NCBI GenBank assembly: GCA_945882005.1
Contig: CAMCWG010000001.1
Coordinates: 1-64,000, forward strand
DNA length: 64,000 nucleotides
From: Bordetella parapertussis
Lineage (GTDB): Bacteria; Pseudomonadota; Gammaproteobacteria; Burkholderiales; Burkholderiaceae_B
Direction of reading: 5' to 3'
Part shown: one piece after another, positions 50,401 to 59,782 of the stretch
How positions within the stretch are numbered: position 1 is the stretch's first letter
Layout: each line of letters starts with the position of its first letter
The notes under the pieces: model-generated
The model's input: only the letters and a program-made list of their open reading frames with translations
Database searches by the model: none
Told to the model about the DNA's origin: nothing
Made by a program: the position numbers and the translations under genes

Positions 50401-50814
50401 CTAGAATTGATTGTTGAAAGATTCAGGCGGCGGACCAGCTGGTTCACGCTCGACCCAGTGCGATGATGATTCACGCTTTTTAAGCCGGAGCTCATCTCTA
50501 CCAAATAATCTTGTAACGAGCCCTACGGGCGTAAGTAAGCCAAAAAATATACCGCCGAGGACGACCGGACTGACAATTTTTCCGAGCATCTCGCCTAACA
50601 AAAACCAAGCTCGATTAAAAGGGCTAAGCAATTTTGGCGCCAGCAACGTTACCGCAATAGTGATAATCGATAGGCTGGCAGCAGTCACATAAACCGCCCG
50701 CTGCCAATGCATGAAATACGCGTAGCTCGCTAATGCAGCGAAAACAAGGGTAAAGAGCAGGCCAAAGCTTCGGGTAGAAGGCATTGATCTACTATTCGTT
50801 TCACCTTTGGGCAC
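50401..50814 (-). CDS. SxtJ-family membrane protein
   Basis: A membrane protein of about 137 aa with the SxtJ start RSFGLLFTLVFAALASYAYF, a second helix pair and the FNRAWFLLGEMLGKIVSPVV block, and a charged tail (LRLKKRESSSHWVEREP). The GTG at 50814 with GGAG 6 nt upstream is taken as start; the next ATG (50784) has no ribosome site and the frame extends back to 50895. It is first in the unit with DUF5989 and the carbamoyltransferase and is divergent from wecB. Confidence 0.83.
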   Translation of the reverse strand: MPKGETNSRSMPSTRSFGLLFTLVFAALASYAYFMHWQRAVYVTAASLSIITIAVTLLAPKLLSPFNRAWFLLGEMLGKIVSPVVLGGIFFGLLTPVGLVTRLFGRDELRLKKRESSSHWVEREPAGPPPESFNNQF

Positions 50815-50949
50815 CTGCCTCTCCTGAAAATTTGATGAAGATTTTAGCTTAAAGGGGTTGGTAGGGAGATACTGCGCCCACGATTTCCGGAACACGAGGG
50901 ATGCGCCAACATACTAAAATAGAATTTCCTAGCCTTTGTTGCCTCTGTT

Positions 50950-52089
50950 ATGAAAATCCTTGTTGTGTTCGGCACGCGTCCGGAGGCTATAAAAATGGCT
51001 CCGTTGGTACATGCACTTAAGCAAGAGATTGCTTTCGAGCCAATCGTTTGCGTGACCGCACAGCATCGGCACATGCTTGACCAAGTTTTGACAATTTTCG
51101 ACATCAGGCCGGATATTGATCTTGATCTCATGCGTGTTGGACAGGACTTATCAGACATCACCAGCAGGGCTCTGATTGGCATGCGTGACGTTATAAAAGC
51201 GCAACGACCGGAACTAATCCTTGTTCATGGGGATACAACCACTGCTCTCGCGGCGGCTATGGCAGGCTTTTATGCCCAGATCCCCGTTGGTCATATTGAG
51301 GCTGGCCTACGGACTCACGATGTTCGTTCGCCATTTCCGGAGGAATTCAATCGGCAAGTCATCAGTAAAGTAGCGGAATTGCATTTTGCTCCAACACAAC
51401 TGAGCCAAGAGAACCTGCTAGCAGAAGGCGTTTCAGCGGCAAACACTCTAATAACCGGTAATACCGTTATCGATGCGCTGCATTGGGTGATCAAGCGCCT
51501 TGAGTCCTCACCTGAGCGCAAGAGTAATGTTGAAGCGGTGCTTGATCAGTCTCTTTGTTTTGACTGGCGTAAGGAACGGTTTGTCTTAATAACGGGCCAT
51601 CGTAGAGAAAACTTTGGGGATGGCTTTACGCAAATATGTAATGCCATAAGCGCCTTAGCACGCAAATACCCGAAGCTTAACTTTGTATATCCCGTCCACT
51701 TGAATCCCAATGTTCAAGAGCCTGTCCATAGGATAATTGGCGCGATCGACAATGTTCACTTACTTGAGCCGATGGATTATGAACCATTCGCTTATCTACT
51801 CAAGCATTCGTTTATCGTCTTGACCGATAGCGGAGGCCTGCAAGAAGAGGCGCCAAGCCTTGGCAAACCCGTTCTCGTGATGCGAGATACAACCGAGCGA
51901 CCCGAAGCGGTTGCTGCTGGCACCGTCAGACTTGTAGGCACTGTCGCGAAAAATATTGAGGCCCAAGTATCCGATTTAGTAGAAGATTCGACTACGTACG
52001 CAACAATGGCCCGGGCCATTAATCCATACGGTGATGGGCATGCTTGCCGTCGCATTGTTGATGGACTCAAACGCTTCATACAAAAATAA
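50950..52089 (+). CDS. wecB: UDP-N-acetylglucosamine 2-epimerase (non-hydrolysing)
   Basis: Converts UDP-GlcNAc to UDP-ManNAc for polysaccharide synthesis. It starts VVFGTRPEAIKMAPLVHAL and shows VTAQHRHMLDQVL, the HGDTTTALA loop, GHIEAGLRT, GHRRENFGDG and DSGGLQEEAPSLGKPVLVMR. Length 379 aa. It overlaps the SGNH gene by one base (TAATG). wecC, the dehydrogenase often adjacent, is not in the window. Confidence 0.96.
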   Translation: MKILVVFGTRPEAIKMAPLVHALKQEIAFEPIVCVTAQHRHMLDQVLTIFDIRPDIDLDLMRVGQDLSDITSRALIGMRDVIKAQRPELILVHGDTTTALAAAMAGFYAQIPVGHIEAGLRTHDVRSPFPEEFNRQVISKVAELHFAPTQLSQENLLAEGVSAANTLITGNTVIDALHWVIKRLESSPERKSNVEAVLDQSLCFDWRKERFVLITGHRRENFGDGFTQICNAISALARKYPKLNFVYPVHLNPNVQEPVHRIIGAIDNVHLLEPMDYEPFAYLLKHSFIVLTDSGGLQEEAPSLGKPVLVMRDTTERPEAVAAGTVRLVGTVAKNIEAQVSDLVEDSTTYATMARAINPYGDGHACRRIVDGLKRFIQK

Positions 52090-53357
52090 TGGGTTTACTG
52101 TTCACGCGATCTCAATCTATTGGGCTGTTTGCCACGCTAGCCCTTCAAGCTTTCCTCTTTTTTTCTTTTTCAGAGGTACTAAAGCATCTTTCGCCACTCA
52201 GGATCAGCGCTCTTGTGGTGATCGAGTTAAGTCTGCTTTTTATCGCTTATACGGTTATATCCAAGAAATTCATCGCCATTTCTTTGACGTTATGGCTGTT
52301 GCTTTTCCTGAATTTTGCGCTAACGCCTTGGTTAACCCAAAAATCCAGTAATCAATTTATTACTCTGCCCAAAAATCTTCACTACTCGTTTGAAATTGTT
52401 GGCGATGCCATGCCTGGTTTTTCTGGTGTGCAGAATGTGTCCACCGATTACTTAGGCTTCAGGACAACAAAGAAAGTCGATTATCAAAACAAAACTGCGT
52501 ACAGGATTTTTACAATTGGCGGTAGCACTACTGAAGAAATCTACACGGATGACCACCAAACTTGGTCTGCACATTTGGAGCGAATGCTTCAAGATGTCTG
52601 GGGGCGTAACGTTGAAGTTATTAATGCGGGCGCCTCAGGCTTGCGCGCGCAACATCACTACGCAACGCTGCAGAATGTTTTGCAATATAAGCCTGACGCC
52701 GCTATTTTTTTAGTCGGAATTAACGACTGGAATCATCACATAAAAGAGCTTGCCGTTAATGCAACCCAAACTGCAGATGGGTTAGGGCGCGAGACAAGTG
52801 AAACACGATCGCTTTTAGACACGCTCCTTAAACGTACCGAGATATCAAGATCAATCTTATGGAAGTCGAGTCAATTACTTTTGGCGCGACAGCGTATTAC
52901 CGTCAACGATGGCGCCTATTACTACAACCAAAATCACAGCGTCACTCGTAGCGACATCCGATCGATCACGCCTTTTAGCGTCTCGGACGACTACGCACTC
53001 TGGATTAAGAAAATTTCGAATCTTTGTCACCAACAAAATATACGGTGCATGTTCGCAACACAGCCCAACGCCTATCAACCAGAGATTACACAAGACCTTA
53101 AACGCCGCCTCTGGATGACTCCACCAAACGAAAAGTACACCGTTACAGTAGACGCGGCGAATAGCGTAGCGACGCTGTATAACAAATGGTTACTCGCCTT
53201 TGCGGAAGTAACCAAACATCCTGTTTGCGACGTCGCTAGCCACATCCCGCCCTCGACGGACTATTTAATTGACGATTGTCACTTCAACCCAAAGGGTTCC
53301 CGACTCGTTGCCGAAACACTGAAAAGCTGTATAGCCCGTTACAATCTAGCGTTCTAA
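52089..53357 (+). CDS. Membrane-anchored SGNH/GDSL hydrolase
   Basis: A 422-aa protein with three N-terminal hydrophobic segments (residues about 10-80) and a periplasm-facing SGNH domain. Block I is FTIGGSTTEE with S146, block III is LVGINDWNHH with the Asn, and block V is IDDCHFNPKG with the Asp and His. It could add or remove acyl groups on the polysaccharide; acylesterase or transferase activity cannot be told apart. It is coupled to wecB and precedes the epimerase gene by 24 bp. Confidence 0.85.
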   Translation: MGLLFTRSQSIGLFATLALQAFLFFSFSEVLKHLSPLRISALVVIELSLLFIAYTVISKKFIAISLTLWLLLFLNFALTPWLTQKSSNQFITLPKNLHYSFEIVGDAMPGFSGVQNVSTDYLGFRTTKKVDYQNKTAYRIFTIGGSTTEEIYTDDHQTWSAHLERMLQDVWGRNVEVINAGASGLRAQHHYATLQNVLQYKPDAAIFLVGINDWNHHIKELAVNATQTADGLGRETSETRSLLDTLLKRTEISRSILWKSSQLLLARQRITVNDGAYYYNQNHSVTRSDIRSITPFSVSDDYALWIKKISNLCHQQNIRCMFATQPNAYQPEITQDLKRRLWMTPPNEKYTVTVDAANSVATLYNKWLLAFAEVTKHPVCDVASHIPPSTDYLIDDCHFNPKGSRLVAETLKSCIARYNLAF

Positions 53358-53381
53358 TACTTTGCCAGCGAGGTTTCGGCC

Positions 53382-54440
53382 GTGAGCGTATCCCACCCCT
53401 ACAAAGATAAAGTAATTCTTATTACTGGTGGCGCTGGTGCAATAGGCAGCAACCTCTCGCGCGCACTGGCCGAAGCGGGCGCCGCAAAAGTCATCATTCT
53501 GGATGATCTGTCCGCTTCGTATGAATGGAACATTCCGAACCTGCCAAACGTCTTGTTCGTTAAGGGCAGCATCACGAATGACATTGATTTAAAAAGGGTT
53601 TTTCATGAAAAGCCTGACTACATCTTTCATTTAGCGGCGTTTTTCGCCAATCAAAACTCTGTCGACTTCCCCGAGAAAGACCTGCTCGTTAGCCAGCTCG
53701 GCACGATCAAGATGCTCGAATATGCAGTCTTACAGGGCGGACTTCAACGCTTCGTTTATGCAGGATCTGGATGCGCGATTTACGGAGCGGCTGCACCGCT
53801 ACCGCTGAAAGAAGAGTTCATGTCCATGCACCTGACAACGCCCTACCAAATCTCAAAAATGGCAGGGGAGCTCTACTGCAACTTTTACTGGCACCATTAC
53901 GGCCTGCCAATAGTCAAAACCCGTTTCTTTAACTCTTACGGGCCAGGTGAAGTTCCAGGGCAGTACCGAAACGTAATTCCGAATTTCATTTATTGGGCGA
54001 TGAAGGGTCAGCCTCTGCCAATTACTGGCGACGGGAAAATGACGCGAGACTTCACCTATGTTGAAGACATCGTTGATGCGCTATTACGCTCAGGTATTGC
54101 CGAAGCTGCTATTGGCGCAGAAATGAACATTGCCTCTGCAAGAGAGATTGAAATCGTTCAAATGGCCGAAATGGTCAACGAATTGACCGGGAATAAAGCT
54201 GGCTTGCTCTACACAGATCGCCGCAAATGGGACACAAAATCACGCCTGCTTGCCAGCGTCGACCGTGCCCGCGAACTGTTAGGCTATGACCCGAAGACCA
54301 CCTTTGAAGATGGTCTTCGCACAACAATACAGTGGTTCAACGATCATTGGGATGACATAAAGCGTGATGCTGAATTCCCTCCTGGGATGTCTTCCGCAGT
54401 CAAAAACTACGTCTTGCGCCAAGGCGCCGACCGCGGATGA
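53382..54440 (+). CDS. NAD-dependent epimerase/dehydratase (nucleotide-sugar type, GTG start)
   Basis: Extended-SDR sugar-nucleotide enzyme of 352 aa. The cofactor motif is GGAGAIGSNL, the Ser-region GSGCAIYG and YQISKMAGE give the catalytic Thr/Ser and YxxxK. NSYGPGEVPGQYRNVIPNF fits UDP-glucose 4-epimerase-like enzymes. The GTG at 53382 has GAGG 8 nt upstream. It overlaps the next gene by 4 bp (ATGA). The substrate is unresolved. Confidence 0.89.
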   Translation: MSVSHPYKDKVILITGGAGAIGSNLSRALAEAGAAKVIILDDLSASYEWNIPNLPNVLFVKGSITNDIDLKRVFHEKPDYIFHLAAFFANQNSVDFPEKDLLVSQLGTIKMLEYAVLQGGLQRFVYAGSGCAIYGAAAPLPLKEEFMSMHLTTPYQISKMAGELYCNFYWHHYGLPIVKTRFFNSYGPGEVPGQYRNVIPNFIYWAMKGQPLPITGDGKMTRDFTYVEDIVDALLRSGIAEAAIGAEMNIASAREIEIVQMAEMVNELTGNKAGLLYTDRRKWDTKSRLLASVDRARELLGYDPKTTFEDGLRTTIQWFNDHWDDIKRDAEFPPGMSSAVKNYVLRQGADRG

Positions 54441-56599
54441 AACAAGTCATCCAAAGCTATAAGACGGGCGAGGTAACACTTCGCGATGTGCCCGTCCCGC
54501 AGTGCGGCAGTAAACGTATTCTGGTTCGCAATACACATTCACTGATTAGTCTTGGTACAGAACGCTCTACGATCGAACTGGGTCGTAAGTCCTTGCTAGG
54601 CAAAGCAGCCTCACGACCAGACTTAGTTCGCCGCGCCTGGGATAAGGCAAAAAAAGAAGGTTTAATCAAAACTTGGCAAGAAGCGATGGGGCGTTTAGAT
54701 ACGCCCACGCCCTTAGGTTATAGCGCAGCAGGTGTCATTGAAGAGTGCGGTAACGCAGCGACTGAATTCGCACCGGGCGACCGCGTAGCGTGCGTTGGCC
54801 AAGGCTTCGCCTCGCATGCTGAATTCACTGCAATCCCGGTAAATCTGGCTTGCAAAATCCCGGGTAATGTCAGCGATGCTGAAGCTTCGTTCGGGATGCT
54901 GGGGATTATCGCGTTGCATGGGGTGCGTAGCGCAAACTTAAGTTTCGGCTCAAATGTTGTCGTGATGGGTCTAGGTTTGCTTGGTTTGTTGACCATTCAA
55001 ATACTGCGAGCATACGGCTGCGAAGTGATCGCCATTGATCCCTCGGCTGACAAAGTAGCGCTCGCTAAAACTTTCGGCTTCAACGCGGTTACCTCTGATA
55101 CCGAAGAACTTACGCGGCTGAGCAATCACGTGTCCGCCGGCTTTGGCGTTGACGCGGTCATTATTACCGCATCCACTAAAGATCGCGGCCCGGTTGACCA
55201 GGCGATTCAACTCTGTCGACCAAAGGGCAGGATCGTGGTGGTGGGTACAGCCGATATTCATCCTGACCGCAACGAACTTTGGCAAAAAGAAGTCGACATC
55301 ATCGTCTCCAAAGCGGCAGGCCCCGGTTCGCTTGATCCGCTATACGAAATTGAAGGTACGGATTTACCTATTGGTGATGTGCGCTGGACACAAAAGCGGA
55401 ATCTACAAGAGTTCCTTCGCTTAATTGCTGCACAAAAGATCAACGTCCAACCTTTGATCACGCATCGGTTTGGTATCGAACAGGCAGAAAACGTTTACCG
55501 ACAGCTCATCGCCGGCGTACTCGGCCAACCCATCGGCGTATTGCTCGAATATCCTCAAGATGCTGTCATTAAGCGTGCACTACCAGTTACTCGCGTGACA
55601 CTAGCTGCTTCGAATAATCAGCAGCTACATATTGGAGTCATTGGCGCAGGGCTATTTGGTAAAGCACTACTGCTACCAGCGCTCAAGTCGCTGCCAAACG
55701 TGAGCCTTGATACCCTGGTAACTGGATCTGGAGCAAGCGTTGAGCATAGCGCCGCTAAATTCGGCTTTGCTCAACAGGCGACTGACCCTAATTCGGTTTG
55801 GCAAAACGAAGCGATAAAAGCGGTCATCGGACTGACCCCGCACAGTCAACATGCGCGCTTAGTCAGTGATGCGATTCGTCATGGCAAAGCCCTGTTCATC
55901 GAAAAACCTCTCTGCACAACTGAAGAAGAACTTGTAGCACTTAGAGAGCTCGCCGCCAAGTCCGAAACAATACCCTTGCTGTTCGTTGGACACAATCGAC
56001 GTTTCTCTCCACACACTCTCCAGATGCAAAAATGGTTGAGTGCACGCCAAAGTCCGATGGTCTTGCAGTTGCGAGTCAACACTGGCTTTATCCCTGCAAC
56101 ACACTGGGTACACTCTGAAGAGCAGGGCCGCAGCCGTATAGTCGGTGAGATGTCTCACTTCATCGATTTCATTCAATGCCTGACCAATACTCACATTACA
56201 AGAGTGTCCGCCGAGCGGGTATCGGGTGATAACCGCTCTGTTGTTAATAACGACAATATTGCTGTTAGCTTCAAACTGACAGATGGCTCGGTCGGCACGA
56301 TGATTTACTCTGCCTCCGGCGACAAGGCTTACTCGCGCGAATCCATCGAGATGTTTTTTGATGGCAAAACCATTACCTCAAGCGACTTCCGGGTCAGTGC
56401 ACTCCACCAAAACGGCAAAGTGGATACCTTTAAAACTCGTGGACAAGAAATGGGTTACACCGAAGAGTTGCGAAGCTTTGTGGAGTGTGCGCGCGGAGAG
56501 ACCCAACCGACTGTCCCGACAGCAGACGCGTTCTCAACCATGGCAACAATCTTTGCTATTGAGCGTGCATTAGCCACAGCTCACGTAGTCTCTGTCTAA
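54437..56599 (+). CDS. Bi-domain oxidoreductase: zinc-type alcohol dehydrogenase fused to Gfo/Idh/MocA dehydrogenase
   Basis: A 720-aa protein with an N-terminal medium-chain dehydrogenase domain (residues 1 to about 375; GYSAAGVIEECG, Rossmann VVVMGLGLLGLLTIQ) and a C-terminal Gfo/Idh/MocA domain (about 395-720; IGVIGAGLFGKALLLPAL, IEKPLCTTEEEL). This fusion occurs in polysaccharide loci across Proteobacteria and is thought to oxidise sugar derivatives. It follows the epimerase with an ATGA overlap. The two active sites suggest two redox steps on one sugar, which is an inference. Confidence 0.91.
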   Translation: MKQVIQSYKTGEVTLRDVPVPQCGSKRILVRNTHSLISLGTERSTIELGRKSLLGKAASRPDLVRRAWDKAKKEGLIKTWQEAMGRLDTPTPLGYSAAGVIEECGNAATEFAPGDRVACVGQGFASHAEFTAIPVNLACKIPGNVSDAEASFGMLGIIALHGVRSANLSFGSNVVVMGLGLLGLLTIQILRAYGCEVIAIDPSADKVALAKTFGFNAVTSDTEELTRLSNHVSAGFGVDAVIITASTKDRGPVDQAIQLCRPKGRIVVVGTADIHPDRNELWQKEVDIIVSKAAGPGSLDPLYEIEGTDLPIGDVRWTQKRNLQEFLRLIAAQKINVQPLITHRFGIEQAENVYRQLIAGVLGQPIGVLLEYPQDAVIKRALPVTRVTLAASNNQQLHIGVIGAGLFGKALLLPALKSLPNVSLDTLVTGSGASVEHSAAKFGFAQQATDPNSVWQNEAIKAVIGLTPHSQHARLVSDAIRHGKALFIEKPLCTTEEELVALRELAAKSETIPLLFVGHNRRFSPHTLQMQKWLSARQSPMVLQLRVNTGFIPATHWVHSEEQGRSRIVGEMSHFIDFIQCLTNTHITRVSAERVSGDNRSVVNNDNIAVSFKLTDGSVGTMIYSASGDKAYSRESIEMFFDGKTITSSDFRVSALHQNGKVDTFKTRGQEMGYTEELRSFVECARGETQPTVPTADAFSTMATIFAIERALATAHVVSV

Positions 56600-56611
56600 T
56601 CCACGCTCATC

Positions 56612-57823
56612 TTGAATATTCTTCTCGTCACCGACTCTTACCCGCCAGAGATTCGTTCAGCCTCACATTTGATGCTGGAGCTGGCTCAAGAACTACAACA
56701 TCGAGGGCATTCCGTTAGTGTTATTACGACGTGGCCAGAATACAACCTAGATCAAAGCGTAGAGAAAAAGATCTTCGATGAACTCACGGTTGAGGATGGC
56801 ATAACGGTCATTCGCGTCAAAACGCTTCCGCACCATAATGTGAACTATGTTGTACGGGGGCTTTCCCAGCTGTTCATGCCTTTGCAGTTTCTCCTTAAGC
56901 TACGAACCTATCGCGTCAAGCCAGATGCAGTGATTGTCTATAGCCCACCTTTACCTTTGGCTCTCGTAGGTAGCTGGTTGCGCCGCAAAGGCGTCAAAAA
57001 TATTTTGAATGTGCAGGATTTATTCCCGCAAAACGCTATTGATCTGGGAATACTTCGAAGTCCACTCCAAATTAAATTCTTTCAATGGCTCGAACGCCTG
57101 GCCTACCGAACCGCAGATATCGTGACTGTCCATTCTGAAGGCAATCGTGAAGTTTTGGCAAAGTCGTATCCAACAGTTGCAACCAAACTGCGTATTTTGC
57201 ATAACTGGGTTGATATCGAGCATCACAGCGATACAGCACCAGCCATTGATTTTCGCGCAAAGTGGTCTATTCAGCACAAACACATTGCAGTCTTCGCTGG
57301 TGTCATAGGTCCGTCCCAATATCTTGACTTGGTTCTGGAACTTGCAGAAAAAATGCAAGCCCACTCGGATTTGTTATTTCTAATTGTCGGGGATGGCAAA
57401 GAGAGGCCTCGGCTGCAAGCAATCGCCGAAGCTAAGAAGCTTAGTAACGTCCGCTTTGAAGGCTTCGTATCACGCGAAGCATATCCAGACTTACTAAGAA
57501 TTTGCAGCATCGGCTTAGTGTGTTTAAGTCCACAAAATAAGACACCTGTCGTACCCGGAAAGATTCTCGGTCACATGGCAGCTGGCTTACCCGTAGCAGC
57601 CTTTCTGCAAGAAGCGAGCGATGGCTTTGCATTATTTGAAGCTGCCAAATGTGGCGTTGTCGCAAACTCAGCCGATCCCTCGGCATGCCTACGCGCTATC
57701 GAAACACTGATGAGCCAGCAAAATGACTTTGGAGAGATTGGCAATTGCGGGAAACAATACGCGATCGAGCATCTGTCCAAAGAGCACTGCGTTTCTCAAC
57801 TTGAGGCGATGCTCGCCGAGTGA
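56612..57823 (+). CDS. Family 4 glycosyltransferase (WbuB-like, TTG start)
   Basis: GT-B retaining glycosyltransferase of 403 aa. It starts with NILLVTDSYPPEIRSASHLM and has the donor-site region IGLVCLSPQNKTPVVPGKIL with the G-K/E element, resembling WbuB-type N-acetylfucosaminyl transferases. The conserved N-terminus begins right after the TTG at 56612, and no ATG or GTG lies earlier in frame, so TTG is the start. No ribosome site is obvious, so translation may follow from the previous gene 12 bp upstream. Confidence 0.89.
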   Translation: MNILLVTDSYPPEIRSASHLMLELAQELQHRGHSVSVITTWPEYNLDQSVEKKIFDELTVEDGITVIRVKTLPHHNVNYVVRGLSQLFMPLQFLLKLRTYRVKPDAVIVYSPPLPLALVGSWLRRKGVKNILNVQDLFPQNAIDLGILRSPLQIKFFQWLERLAYRTADIVTVHSEGNREVLAKSYPTVATKLRILHNWVDIEHHSDTAPAIDFRAKWSIQHKHIAVFAGVIGPSQYLDLVLELAEKMQAHSDLLFLIVGDGKERPRLQAIAEAKKLSNVRFEGFVSREAYPDLLRICSIGLVCLSPQNKTPVVPGKILGHMAAGLPVAAFLQEASDGFALFEAAKCGVVANSADPSACLRAIETLMSQQNDFGEIGNCGKQYAIEHLSKEHCVSQLEAMLAE

Positions 57824-57866
57824 GCAGTCTTGACCATTCATTAAGCGACAACGGAAGCCCCTGGTA

Positions 57867-59753
57867 ATGGAACTCATCAAGCCACTTGCACTGATACTTT
57901 CGTTTGCAGGGTTCTGCTTGACGTTTGGCGCGCATAAAGAGATCGGTCGTTTTCGTGCACCCTTTATAACCTGCTGTATCCTCGCACTTAGTTTGTTTTT
58001 TTGTGGCCTGCTTGGCGTATTAAAGATCGGCACGCTCGTCATTTGTGCAACAGGTATCGCACTATTTGCTGTTCAGCTATGGGGGTACATCCGAGATCGA
58101 CGGATCCCTATGCCAACGCTCAGCGGTCTCGTCTGCTGCGTTCCATTTATTGCCTTGTTTGTTTCTATTTCACCAAACTTTAAGTTCACCCTCTGGGATG
58201 AGTTCTCATTCTGGGCGAGTAGTACCAAAATTATCTACACAACCAACGCACTTTTTGAAAAAGACTCACCAATTTTTTTCAAAAACTATCCACCGCTGCA
58301 GCAATTGTTTCATTACTATTTCTTGCGGTTTCTTGGTTGGTCAGAAAAAATCGTTCTGTATGCACAAATTTTTTGGATTTTGACAGGCTTGCTTTGCGTA
58401 GCAGGCTCGCTAGTATCGCGAAGCCGCTATGCGAGCTTGACCTTCATCTTAAGCTGTAGCTTTCTATTCTATTTCGGCTACAGCTACGCCTCCATTTACT
58501 CGGACGCTCTGCTAGGCGTCACCTTTGCGGCTTGCCTGACTATCGCCTTAAGCATCCAAAAACCTTTGAGTTATGTCCAATTGGCTGTCTTTATCGTAAG
58601 TGCTTGCGCGCTCGTTTTAATCAAAGAAATCGCGGTCGTCTTTGTTGCAATCTCAGTGACAATATTGATCATCACACTGCTAATCGGGTCACGACAAAAA
58701 GATATCAGAGATCAGTCTCCAAAAAACGGTTTGGGCATACCAAGGGATGCTTTGTTCGCTCTGCTGGCAACGATTATTGTCATTGTCGGTGCACTTAAGT
58801 CATGGAGCTGGTACGTCACTAGTATTGATGCTGCCCGAAAAATTGCTCTCCCCTCGTTAACGGATTTATTAGCGCCAGCTTGGCAGTCACGGATCAACCA
58901 AACCCTTAACGAACTCACCCAGCGCATTTTTAAATCTGGTTATTTGCAAATCAACGAGTGGTTCGGACAACTGCGTCCATCGATTCTTTTGACCTTTATC
59001 CTCTTGGCTGTTATCGGTTTTAGCTACGCAATATTTGCGGACCGAACGAGGCGTAAGCTAAACCTATTAAATATGTTTGTTATTTCTGCCGGAGCCCTAG
59101 GCTACGCAGCAGTTCTGTTTGTAACGTACCTAATTATCTTCACTGAGTACGAAGGTGTTCGGCTTGCATCGTTCGAAAGATATCTATCGACCTATCTACT
59201 CGCTTGGCTACTCGTTGTATTTGGGCTTTGGATGAGCAAGATCTCGGCTTGTCAGCGCACATCACCAGCCCTCCTCTTGGTCAGTGCCATCACTGCATCG
59301 TGTCTTGTCCTAGCTCCAAAGCAATTTTATAAAGAGGCCTACGGTATTCGCTCCGACGGCCCAGACCAAGACCTTAGAGTCAAAATAGAAAACTTTGCTG
59401 CCGGCGCAAAGCCTCACATGAATCCTAATGACAAGATTTATTTTATTGCCCAGAATTCGAACGGTCTTGAGCGCGTCATGTTTTATTACGCTATGTTGCC
59501 TTACACGTCGTCAATGGAGTGGTGTTGGAGCGTAGGCAAGAAATACTCGCCATCTGATGTTTGGACGTGTGACACGCAACTTAGTGAATTGATTAAGAAT
59601 TTCTCCCACCTCGCGCTATATCGCGGAGACAATCAATTCTGGAGTCACTCCGGAACCTTATTTGTGCCAGGATCTACAAATATAAATTCTGGTATTTTTA
59701 AGATCCAACGATCCCCCGACCGGACAATTGAAAAAATAGAACACGTTCAATAG
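57867..59753 (+). CDS. Multi-pass membrane protein, probable GT-C glycosyltransferase
   Basis: A 628-aa inner-membrane protein with about 11-12 hydrophobic segments. After the first few helices comes FTLWDEFSFWASSTK, with acidic residues in the place where GT-C enzymes hold their catalytic Asp/Glu, and then NYPPLQQLFHYYFLRFLG, a pattern of RgtA/ArnT-like proteins. The C-terminal 120 residues are a soluble domain. These features suggest a lipid-linked sugar transferase, but it could be a polymerase or other polysaccharide protein. It is 43 bp after the GT4 gene. Confidence 0.7.
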   Translation: MELIKPLALILSFAGFCLTFGAHKEIGRFRAPFITCCILALSLFFCGLLGVLKIGTLVICATGIALFAVQLWGYIRDRRIPMPTLSGLVCCVPFIALFVSISPNFKFTLWDEFSFWASSTKIIYTTNALFEKDSPIFFKNYPPLQQLFHYYFLRFLGWSEKIVLYAQIFWILTGLLCVAGSLVSRSRYASLTFILSCSFLFYFGYSYASIYSDALLGVTFAACLTIALSIQKPLSYVQLAVFIVSACALVLIKEIAVVFVAISVTILIITLLIGSRQKDIRDQSPKNGLGIPRDALFALLATIIVIVGALKSWSWYVTSIDAARKIALPSLTDLLAPAWQSRINQTLNELTQRIFKSGYLQINEWFGQLRPSILLTFILLAVIGFSYAIFADRTRRKLNLLNMFVISAGALGYAAVLFVTYLIIFTEYEGVRLASFERYLSTYLLAWLLVVFGLWMSKISACQRTSPALLLVSAITASCLVLAPKQFYKEAYGIRSDGPDQDLRVKIENFAAGAKPHMNPNDKIYFIAQNSNGLERVMFYYAMLPYTSSMEWCWSVGKKYSPSDVWTCDTQLSELIKNFSHLALYRGDNQFWSHSGTLFVPGSTNINSGIFKIQRSPDRTIEKIEHVQ

Positions 59754-59782
59754 CGAATCGGTGCGTTCGGCAAGCTGGCCAA

